From: Desulfovibrio sp. An276
Lineage (GTDB): Bacteria > Desulfobacterota > Desulfovibrionia > Desulfovibrionales > Desulfovibrionaceae
Reading direction: 5' to 3'
Assembly: GCF_002159665.1 (NCBI RefSeq)
Contig: NZ_NFJC01000012.1
Location: forward strand, 1 to 64,000
DNA length: 64,000 nt
Under the pieces are notes generated by a model. It ran no database searches. It was given only the letters and a program-made list of their open reading frames with translations, and was not told the origin of the DNA. Of this stretch, positions 9,028 to 17,200 are shown piece by piece (the stretch's first letter is position 1; every line of letters begins with the position of its first letter). A program made the translations under genes and the position numbers.

Positions 9028-9321
9028 ATGGATACAAATACACTGGCATCCCGTCCCGCAAGCATCGTAAGCCCGGGACAACTGGTAGAGGATATCATGA
9101 ACAAGACCTATGTGAGTCGCGAGCAGGCAGCACGACGCCTGGGGCTTGCCCTGGAGGAGCTGGACAGCTTCTACAAGGGCGAGCTTGAGCTCACAAAGGA
9201 GCTTGCCTTCAAGCTCAGGGACGCTACGGGTTTTACGGCCTCGCACTGGATAGGCCTTGAGCGCTACTACAGAAGGCGCCTTGCCAAATGGCAGGAGGGC
9301 TTGGCCGAAGACAAGGCCTAG
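9028..9321 (+). CDS. HigA-like helix-turn-helix antitoxin-type protein (orphan)
   Basis: This 97-residue protein resembles the HigA/VapI group of XRE-family antitoxins. It shows P..SPGQLVEDIM, a helix-turn-helix (YVSREQAARRLGLALEELDSFYKG, about 30-53) and the typical AFKLRDATGFTASHWIGLERYY stretch. The ATG is chosen because GAGGAA lies 9 bases upstream; an earlier in-frame ATG at 8953 lacks a ribosome site. No toxin gene is visible on either side, since the operon terminator is upstream and a terminator is downstream. It may be a solitary regulator derived from a toxin-antitoxin pair. Confidence 0.75.
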   Translation: MDTNTLASRPASIVSPGQLVEDIMNKTYVSREQAARRLGLALEELDSFYKGELELTKELAFKLRDATGFTASHWIGLERYYRRRLAKWQEGLAEDKA

Positions 9322-9342
9322 TCAAGGCTTGCAAAAAGCAAC

Positions 9343-9379
9343 AAAAAAACTGGCAGGAGCATTTCCTGCCAGTTTTTTT
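9343..9379. terminator. Bidirectional terminator
   Basis: A7CTGGCAGGA (9343-9357) pairs with TCCTGCCAGT7 (9363-9379). A runs on one side and T runs on the other let it serve both the antitoxin-like gene and the minus-strand slyX operon that converge here. Confidence 0.9.
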
Positions 9380-9399
9380 GTGAAGGTGTTTGGGCTCTC

Positions 9400-9615
9400 T
9401 CACCAGGAGTTGTAGTGGGGAGGGGGTGTGTTCACGGGAGCATTGCCTTCCTCGGCAATCTCCTTCAGGCGCTCCACCTCGGCTGACATTCTTGCAAGCT
9501 TGCGCTCAAGGTCATCCAACTGGCGCTGTTGCAGGGTCAGGGCCTCGTCGAGCTGCCTGACCCTGCGGGACAGGAAGTAGTTGTCCTCTTCGAGACGCTG
9601 CACACGCTCTTCCAT
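9400..9615 (-). CDS. slyX: SlyX family coiled-coil protein
   Basis: A 71-residue, almost wholly coiled-coil protein with heptad leucines and the family's characteristic C-terminus (PPPHYNSW, compare PPHY in SlyX). The biochemical role of SlyX is unknown. It is the last gene of a minus-strand operon, 12 bases after the EF-hand gene. Confidence 0.85.
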   Translation of the reverse strand: MEERVQRLEEDNYFLSRRVRQLDEALTLQQRQLDDLERKLARMSAEVERLKEIAEEGNAPVNTPPPHYNSW

Positions 9616-9627
9616 GCTGGATCTCTC

Positions 9628-9987
9628 CTACTTGGCAGGCGGCGTCACCATGGGCAGGGCGTTCGGGGCAGGGGCAGCCTTGGGCGGCATGCCGCTTCCC
9701 TGACCACTGCGGCCCATGGAATGGTTGATGGCAAAGGCCTGCCATTCCTGACGGGAGATCTTTCCATCCCTGTCCGTGTCAATGGCGGCAAAGGCCTCGT
9801 CCTTCATGCCGGAAAAGGCAGCCATGAACTCTTCCTTGCTAAGGTTTTCGTCCTTGTTGGTGTCTGCCTTGTTGAAGGAGGCGCGGGCTGCGTCCATGCC
9901 GCTGCTTCCGGCTCCGGGCATGGCGAAGGAAATGCCGGCCACAGAGAGAAGGGCAAGGACAAGGAGAAGTGAAAGGAAACGGGACAT
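9628..9987 (-). CDS. Exported EF-hand calcium-binding protein
   Basis: A 119-residue protein with a clear Sec signal peptide (hydrophobic residues 3-22, probable cleavage after SFA). Two EF-hand loops are visible: DTNKDENLSKEEF (about 41-53) and DTDRDGKISRQEW (about 70-82), both with the acidic positions needed for calcium. A Pro-rich tail ends the protein. It is expected in the periplasm. Its start is 1 base after the stop of the preceding gene, so translation is coupled. The partner or target is unknown. Confidence 0.8.
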   Translation of the reverse strand: MSRFLSLLLVLALLSVAGISFAMPGAGSSGMDAARASFNKADTNKDENLSKEEFMAAFSGMKDEAFAAIDTDRDGKISRQEWQAFAINHSMGRSGQGSGMPPKAAPAPNALPMVTPPAK

Positions 9988-9988
9988 C

Positions 9989-10360
9989 CTAGGCCTCCGG
10001 AGTAGATTTCAGCTCGTTTATGAACAGCTGCAGATTGTCCGGCTGATCGGCGGGAGCGTCCTCGTCCCAGAGCAGGGCGGACCAGAAGAAGGGAGAGTTT
10101 ATATCCAGGCTGAAGGAGGCAACGCGCGAGAAGCGGCGCAGCTTGTCCGTGGCCTTCTGCTTTACCTCGCCCTCGAGGGCGGAAAGACAGGGGCCTGCAG
10201 CCTCGAAGATTTCGGACATGAGGATGGCCTTTTGCTTCATGGCCTTTTGATAGGCCGGACCATCGTTGGCATCGAGTGCCTTTTTGCCTTCCTCTTCGCA
10301 GGCAAAGACCCTTGTGTGGTAGTCCTGCAGAAAGTCGATAAGAGTCTGTAGACTGGACAT
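9989..10360 (-). CDS. Conserved small protein, function unknown
   Basis: A 123-residue, mainly helical cytoplasmic protein without signal peptide, membrane span or recognised motif. The N-terminal half looks like a helical hairpin (QTLIDFLQDYHTRVFACEEEGKKAL). A conserved-looking region (SFSLDINSPFFWSALLW) follows near residues 80-96. It lies 18 bases after the PaaK-like gene and 1 base before the EF-hand gene, so all four genes form one transcription unit. I do not recognise the family. Confidence 0.65.
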   Translation of the reverse strand: MSSLQTLIDFLQDYHTRVFACEEEGKKALDANDGPAYQKAMKQKAILMSEIFEAAGPCLSALEGEVKQKATDKLRRFSRVASFSLDINSPFFWSALLWDEDAPADQPDNLQLFINELKSTPEA

Positions 10361-10378
10361 GGTGTGCTCCAGGAAAGC

Positions 10379-11644
10379 CTAGTCCCAGCGGCGCTTGTCG
10401 TCGATGGGGCGAATCTGTGGCGGAAGCGAGCCGGGGGTGAGGAGCTTCAGCTTTGGACGCAGCTTTATCTTCTCGCGGAACTGATGCAAAAGCTCGTCCT
10501 CGCGGCTGAACTCGCTGGCCTCGATGTGCAGGGTCATCTCGTCTATGCCGTCGGGGTTGGTGACCACGATCTGCCAGCGCTTCACTTCCTCGAAGCGGCT
10601 CATGACCTGCTCGACCTGATGCGGGTAGACGAACATGCCCATGATCCTGGCAGTGGTGTCCACGCGACCGACGATGTTGCCAAGGCGCGGGCTTGTGCGG
10701 CCGCAGGCGCAAGGCGAGCGGTCAATGTAGGAGAGGTCACCAGTGGCAAGGCGAATAAGGGGATAGGTCTTGTTGAAGGCCGTGACCACGATTTCGCCAG
10801 TCTCGCCGTCCTTGAGCGGAATGCCGGTGTCGGGATGGCAGATTTCCACGTAGCAGCGGTTGGCAATGTGCAGGCCGGTCTTGTGGAAGCATTCGTAGCC
10901 TATGCAGCCAACGTCTGCAGTGCCGTAGCCCTGACGGACAATGATGTCGTATTTCTTTTCCAGCTGGTTGCGCATCTTTTCGGAAAGACGCTCGCCTGTG
11001 ACAAAGCCCACTTCCAAAAAGAGGTCCTTGCGCAGGTTGAGGCCCTTTTCCTCGGTCTTCTGGGCAAGGTGCATGAGAAAGCTCGGTGTGCCCACGTAGC
11101 CGGACACGCGCAGCTTCTGCATGATGTCGAGCTGGGTGGCAGCCTCGCTGGGACCTGCGGGGATGACTGAGCAGCCCAGGTTGCGCAGGGGTTCCTCGAA
11201 CATGAGACCGGCAGGAGTGAGCTGGTAGTTCAGGGTGTTCTGCACGATGTCGCCGGGACGGAAGCCGACAGAATAGAAGGCCTCGGTATAGCCCCAGTAG
11301 TCCTCGGCCCTGTCCTCGGGATCGAAGATGGGTCCGGGAGAGAGGAAGATACGCTTGAGATCCCCTATGTCCTTGGTCAGAAGGCCGCCAAGACGCGGTC
11401 CCATGGACTGCAGAAAAATGAGTTCTTTTTTCTTCAGAATAGGAATGTGCTTGATATCGGAAAGGGTCTTGAATTTTTCGACATTGAACTGGGCGCGGTC
11501 AAAGCGCTTCTTGACGTCTTCCGAATATCTGTAGGCGTAGACAAGCAGATCCTTCAGCTGAATCAGGTAGTACTGCTTGCGTTCGTTGGCGTCGAGAACT
11601 TCGCGACGACTATAGATACCTTCTGTGCGGTCTTTGCGTGTCAT
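10379..11644 (-). CDS. PaaK-like adenylate-forming ligase (phenylacetate-CoA ligase family)
   Basis: A 421-residue member of the PaaK branch of AMP-binding enzymes, which activate a carboxylate with ATP and usually transfer it to CoA. Visible family landmarks are the ERKQYYLIQLKDLLVYAY N-terminus, YGTADVG (adenine-pocket motif), GETGEIVVT, RLATGDLSYID (ribose-binding Asp) and VGRVDTTARIMGMFVYPHQVEQV (hinge and start of the small C-terminal domain). The phosphate loop is atypical (RIFLSPGPIFDPE). The start MTRKDR is chosen because GGGGGA lies upstream; two earlier in-frame ATGs exist. The substrate cannot be told. It heads the operon ending with slyX. Confidence 0.8.
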   Translation of the reverse strand: MTRKDRTEGIYSRREVLDANERKQYYLIQLKDLLVYAYRYSEDVKKRFDRAQFNVEKFKTLSDIKHIPILKKKELIFLQSMGPRLGGLLTKDIGDLKRIFLSPGPIFDPEDRAEDYWGYTEAFYSVGFRPGDIVQNTLNYQLTPAGLMFEEPLRNLGCSVIPAGPSEAATQLDIMQKLRVSGYVGTPSFLMHLAQKTEEKGLNLRKDLFLEVGFVTGERLSEKMRNQLEKKYDIIVRQGYGTADVGCIGYECFHKTGLHIANRCYVEICHPDTGIPLKDGETGEIVVTAFNKTYPLIRLATGDLSYIDRSPCACGRTSPRLGNIVGRVDTTARIMGMFVYPHQVEQVMSRFEEVKRWQIVVTNPDGIDEMTLHIEASEFSREDELLHQFREKIKLRPKLKLLTPGSLPPQIRPIDDKRRWD

Positions 11645-11890
11645 GCGTTGAAATTTCCCCCATAAAAAAGGATATTGAGCAGTTTGGGGATGTTTTGGAG
11701 ACATAAAAAAGCTTTCCCCGAAAGGCAATCTTTCGGGGCACAAGCCTCACGTTTGGCATAGTCTAGAGAAAAGAACGAGAGAAGGCAAGAATCCTCCGGC
11801 TCACAAAATTGCCCGAAAATGGCTGCGTATCCCGAATCCGGCAGTAGGGAAAGTGTATGCCGGCCTGCCTTTCGGAGTACCTTGGCAATG

Positions 11891-14257
11891 TCAGGGCACG
11901 CGTCCTATGGAGAGCTTGCGGGTGGCGCTTCTGCCTGCCTCGTCCACCACGCGAAGTGTATGCTCGCCGGGGGGTATGCGAAGAAGCAGCTCCTCTCCAG
12001 GAGCCGTGACCCCGGCAAGATCCGTGTCACAAAACCAGAAAAGCCTTGCAACGCCAGCCTCAGCGTGGGCAAGAAGGACAAGGGAACAGAATGGATCGTT
12101 TCCCCGCACATGAAAGCGCACCCCTTCCTTGGGAAGGAGGATGCGAGGTGCAAGCCCTCTCGGAGCAGTCTTGCCGCACAAGGGGCCGTAGGCGGGGGGA
12201 TCGGGCTTTTGTATGCCGGCCCCTGCATACATCCTTTTCAGTTCGCTTGGCCAGAATTCCGCGACGATCTCATGGCTTGCTTCGCTATCCTCGGGGCAGG
12301 AGAGAAGGCCTGTGCGGGAGTTTATGCGCACCTTGCGCAAGATGCCGGTTTCCCGGACAGGGGAGACGCCGGGTATGAACCAGGCATCGGTCTGGTCCTG
12401 GGCCTCTGGGCAGAGATCGGTGTTGATATCGCCAGTGGCGGAGCAGACGGGAATACGGCGCAGGCGAAGGTTGGGCCCCGGTACTTCGTGCAAATCCCGT
12501 ATGTCTTCCCTTGCCGTTATGGCCCTTGCCAGTTCCCTGAAAAGAGGCAGGGCGGTTCGCGCGCCCACAAAGAGGGGATTTGCGCTGTTGTCGGCATTGC
12601 CCACCCAGACCACAAGGACGTAGGGGCCGAAGATGCCGCAAGTCCAGGCATCGCGCAGGCCGTTGGAGGTACCTGTCTTCACGCGCAAGGGAAGGAAGTT
12701 TCCTTTTCTGCCCCGGACCCTGTTGTCGGGATTGTCATTGCCAAGCATGTTTGTGACGACAAAGGCGGCCTCGGGGGAAAGCAGTCTTTGTGCAGTATCG
12801 TCCCTTGCAGCCCCCGATGCAGCCCCGGAAGTCTTTTCAAGAAGGGTCAGGGGTCTGAAGATGCCACCGTCTGCCAGCGTGGCGTAGAGGGCTGCCAGCT
12901 CCCTGGCGGTTACCTCTGCACCACCAAGGACAATGCTAAGGCCGTAGTGTTCCTCGGGGAAGGCAAAGTCTACGCCTGAGCGCTGCAAAAAACCGTAGAG
13001 ACCAGGGGACGCAAGACTTCCTGCAAGGGAAATGGCAGGCACATTGCGCGAGAGCCTCAAGGCCGTGTCTGCCGGCAAGGGCCCCTGAAAGCCGCCGTCG
13101 AAATTTTCAGGCTCATAGCCTGCAAAGTCGCGGGGCAAATCGAGCAAAAGCGTTTTGGAGTGTATGAGCCCCTGTTCCAGGGCAAGGGCGTAGATAAAGG
13201 GTTTGAGCGTGGAGCCCGGGGATCTTCTGGCAGAGGTGATATCGACCTGCCCGTCAATGTCCTCGTTGAAGAAGGACGAGGAACCGGCAAGGGCCAGAAT
13301 GTGACGGGTTGGCCAGTGCACGAGAAGGGCAGCCGCATTGCAGCCCCCAAAGGACGCAAGACGCGTGGCAAAGGAGGAAAGGCGCCTTTCTACAAGCTCC
13401 TGCAGGGAAAGATTGAGGGTTGTGCGGATCTCCCCGGAAAGTCCGCCTTGCAAAAGCTCGCTTGTAAGATGCATGGCCTTGAGGGGCAGATCTCTTGCTG
13501 TGTAGACCCTGAGGGAGGTTTTTGTAAGCGGCATGCGTACCTGAAGGTTGTTGCGCCTGGCATACTCTTCCTGCAGCCTTGCTGCAGCAGCAAGGAAATG
13601 GGGATTTTGGGACGAGGGGCGCCTGCGGACAGGGTTTTGCGGGACAGGCACGAGGGAGAGGATTTCCGTAAGGGAAAGCTTTCGTGGATCCTTGTGGAAG
13701 TAGATGCGCGAAGCTGCTGCAAGGCCCTCCACATTGCCCCCGTAGGGAGCGAGGGTAAAGTAGGCCTCAAGAATGTCCTTTTTGTCGTAGTGCCACTCAA
13801 GACGCAGGGCCAGGGCCATCTGGCGCAGCTTGTCCATGAGGGAGCCAGTGCGCAGGTTGTACTTAAGGCGGACCACCTGCATGGTCAGGGTAGAGCCTCC
13901 GAGGGTGCGGCCGCCAGCAAGCATGGAGAGGCCTGCGCGCACAAGGGAGAAGAGGTTCACACCTGGATGGTACCAGAAATACCTGTCCTCGTAGTGCAAC
14001 ACAGCATCAATAGCTTCTCCAGGCAGCATCTCGAGGCTTGTGCGAAGGCGAAAGCGACCGTCACTGGCAAGGCCCACGCGCAAAAGTCGCCCGTCCCTGT
14101 CCAGGATGCAGGCTGAGAAGGGAATGCCTTCCAGAGGAGGGGGACAGGGGCGGCTCATCCAGACGAGAAGGGCAATGAGCCCGCACAATGATATCAGAAG
14201 GAAGGATGCCAGAAGGCGCAGGGCCAAGCGCACCCCAAATAATCGGGAAAAGGGCAT
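11891..14257 (-). CDS. pbpC: Penicillin-binding protein 1C (bifunctional glycosyltransferase/transpeptidase)
   Basis: A 788-residue class A PBP, anchored in the inner membrane by one N-terminal span. The glycosyltransferase domain has EDRYFWYHPGVN with the catalytic Glu and GGSTLTMQ. The transpeptidase domain has the catalytic SxxK (SPGSTLKPF), SRN and KTGTSNG motifs, and the C-terminal extension typical of PBP1C follows. The second ATG (14257) is preferred because AGGA stands 8 bases before it; another in-frame ATG at 14278 lies 1 base after the macroglobulin stop. The pbpC-macroglobulin pairing is a known bacterial arrangement. Confidence 0.92.
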   Translation of the reverse strand: MPFSRLFGVRLALRLLASFLLISLCGLIALLVWMSRPCPPPLEGIPFSACILDRDGRLLRVGLASDGRFRLRTSLEMLPGEAIDAVLHYEDRYFWYHPGVNLFSLVRAGLSMLAGGRTLGGSTLTMQVVRLKYNLRTGSLMDKLRQMALALRLEWHYDKKDILEAYFTLAPYGGNVEGLAAASRIYFHKDPRKLSLTEILSLVPVPQNPVRRRPSSQNPHFLAAAARLQEEYARRNNLQVRMPLTKTSLRVYTARDLPLKAMHLTSELLQGGLSGEIRTTLNLSLQELVERRLSSFATRLASFGGCNAAALLVHWPTRHILALAGSSSFFNEDIDGQVDITSARRSPGSTLKPFIYALALEQGLIHSKTLLLDLPRDFAGYEPENFDGGFQGPLPADTALRLSRNVPAISLAGSLASPGLYGFLQRSGVDFAFPEEHYGLSIVLGGAEVTARELAALYATLADGGIFRPLTLLEKTSGAASGAARDDTAQRLLSPEAAFVVTNMLGNDNPDNRVRGRKGNFLPLRVKTGTSNGLRDAWTCGIFGPYVLVVWVGNADNSANPLFVGARTALPLFRELARAITAREDIRDLHEVPGPNLRLRRIPVCSATGDINTDLCPEAQDQTDAWFIPGVSPVRETGILRKVRINSRTGLLSCPEDSEASHEIVAEFWPSELKRMYAGAGIQKPDPPAYGPLCGKTAPRGLAPRILLPKEGVRFHVRGNDPFCSLVLLAHAEAGVARLFWFCDTDLAGVTAPGEELLLRIPPGEHTLRVVDEAGRSATRKLSIGRVP

Positions 14258-14279
14258 GGAAGCTTCCTGGCGCTTCATC

Positions 14280-17200
14280 CTAGCGCTTCACTATATGCAG
14301 CTTGCCGCCGGCTGTGCTTGCCTCCATATCAGGCTGGTACATGGCCTCGGCGTGCACGACAGGGACGCTGAAGGTGCCGGCAGTTGTGGCCCTTGCCCTG
14401 TAGGTGACAAGACGCATGTCCCCTGCTGTGGACATGAAGAAGAGCATGCGGTCTTCCCTGCGCTCGACATGCTCCACGTACCAGGGGAGCTGCTCTCCTT
14501 GAGCCAGCTGCGGCTCAAGGCCGCCTGGCAAAAGATCGCAAAGAACCACGTTGTCCAGAGACCTGTCCGAGCGAAGACCTATCTCCACAGTCACAACATC
14601 GCCTGCCTTTGCTTCGGTCACCTCGCGGCCCGAACTGTCGAGATAGCGCCTTTTCACTTCTATGCCGTTGGCGGAACTTGCGGGGACACCCCTGTCGTAG
14701 CCTGTAACGCTCAGGTTCCAGACAAGCCTTGCAGGCTGTTTGGCAGTCACGGCGAATTTGCGGCAGCCAGGGGCCGAAAGCTCGTGCATGCCAGCCAGGG
14801 TGCGTTCGATCTCTCCTTCGCCAGAGGCAAAGCCTTCCATGCGTTCCTCGCAAGTGATCTTGCAGGTGTCGGAAATGCTCTCTTGGGCTTCGAGTCCTGC
14901 AATAGCGTTTGCAAGCGCCCGGGACGCCAGGGCACAAGCCATGGTGGTTGCGTTGGGTGCAAGGGCCCTTGTTGCCACTTCCTCGAAAAGGGCGTGTGGG
15001 GAAGCCTTGTCCCCTTGCCAGTGCGGCCTTGCAAGGATGGTTGCGTGCAGGGCCATGGCGCAGGTTGTGTCGAAAAGCCCGCTTCCGTCTCTCTCAATGG
15101 GCGCAAGGCTTTGGGGCATGAGATTTGTAGCCTCGCTCTCCAGACGCAGCATGGCGTAGCAGTCCGCGAGAAGGGCTGCCGTCACATCCTTGCGCCAGCC
15201 CTTTGCGTAGCTGTCGAGCCATATGGTCAGCCTTTCCACATCCTGGGTCACGAGCTCGCCAGAGCGCATGAGAACCCAGCAGGCATAGGCCCTTGTGCGG
15301 GCGTCTGCCAGGGTTTGGGGATCTCGCCAGACAAGGCTTTTTAAGGAAGAAAGGAGGGTTTCGCGCAAGTCGGCGGGTACAGAAGAGCCGTATTCGGCAA
15401 GGCTTACGAGAAAGTCGCTTGCGTAGACTGTAAGCTCCTCGTTGCCCTCACCCCCGGGCCACAGCGAAACTTTCTGGCCTGCAAGATTCTGGCGTATGGT
15501 TGCAAGGGCAGCCCCTATGGCTTTTTCCATAGCCTCGTTTCGTTCCTTGAGATCAGGGGAAGGGTTTACAAGATCCGCTATCTCTGGCCTGAATCGGGCC
15601 GCAAGCCAGGGGAAAGCCTGGCTTATGCGCTGTTCGGCACAGCCGTAGGGGTAGGATGCAAGGCGTGCGGAAAGAGCGCGCAAGGAGGTCAGGGGTGCAG
15701 CAGAAACGACAAGGCGCGTGTCCGCATCAAGGGGGTAGAGTATGCGATCCACAAGTACAGGAACATTCTTTTCCAGCCTGCCGTATTTGGACGTGGTCCT
15801 TGCCACATCAAGGGGACGGATGGAGACCTGTTGCAGGCGTCTGGCAAAGCCCCTGTCGACCTGGTCCGGGGCAGGTTTTGCAAGGTTTGCCTCGAAAAGA
15901 AGCGAGCCTGCGCCAAGCCTGTCCGCCACTTGCAAGTCGAAGGAAAGTGTTTTTTCCGTGTTTTCGTCGATTGCCAGGGTTTGCGAGATTTCGGGCACGA
16001 CCTTGCCGTCTTCCAAAAGCTCAAGTCCGTCTCTTGCTGTGATGCGCACGTTGATGGGCACGTTGCTTCCGCTGCCTGGGATAGTGTTGGCAATGGCGCA
16101 GGCGGCCTTAATCCTGTCCCCCGGGTTTGCGGCCAGGGGGAGGAAGGGGCGCAGAATGAGGGAACCGCGAACCCTGCAGCTGACCTCGGCAGAGCCAGCG
16201 GAAAGGAAGCCCCCGGGCACGCTTGAGGTGCCTACGGCCATGATGCGGATGCTTCCGGAAAGGTATTCCGGAACCCTGATGGAGACCACGGTTCCCTTCT
16301 GGTCCACGTCCACGAGGCCAAGCCAGCGCGCAAAGGGCGGCTCGCTGCGACGTCTGAAGGGGTTGAGAAAACGGCCTCCGGGTGTTGCCATATCGCCGCC
16401 AAAGGCAGGCAGCCTTCCCTTGAGCCTTGCGTGATCGGGCATGAGCAGATCAAAGATTTGCCAGGTTGTCACATCAAGGGCCCTGTTGGAAAGAAGTTCG
16501 CGCAGGGGATCGGGTGTTGTGTATCTGGTGAGCGAGAGAATGCCCTCGTCCACGGCAAAGAGGAGGGCTCTGCCCTTGCGCTGCGAATGTACGCGCACGG
16601 GGATGTCCCTGCCTGGCTGCACTTCGCTTTGTGCTTCGAGCTCAAGGCCCATGGATCTTTGTCCCAGGCCGCACACAAAGGGGAGAGTGGCGTGGACCAT
16701 GGGGCTTATGTAGATGGTTTCGGAGTTGGTCGTGCGGGCAAAGAGCACGCTCACATAGCCCTGGCCCTCGAAGGAGGCGGGAATGCGGATGCGTTGCTCG
16801 GATTCTCCTGCCTCAGCGCGAAACCAGACGCTTTCCACAACGCTTTCGCGCTCAATGGTGATGAGTCCTGTGCCCGAATAGGGTGTGTTCATGCGCACTA
16901 CCATGGTGTCGCCTGGCTCATACTCTTCCCTGTTGAGCCTGAGATTCAGATCGCCCTTTTTGTAGGCAACGGAAGAGGTGCCGTCTGGCAAAACGACATT
17001 TCTGCCAGCCACGGTGTAGGGGACGCTCAGGATGGTGGCTCCCTTGTCCGTGGCAAGGGTGAGAAGGTAGTCGCCCGGCGTTTGGGTGGGCAGGGAAATC
17101 TTTCTTCCTTCCTTCTCAAGATTGATTTTTTCTGTCCGGAAGGGCTTTGTCAGGGCTGTTGTATCGTAGGCAAATTCTCCGTTCTGGTCGCGCACAAGGG

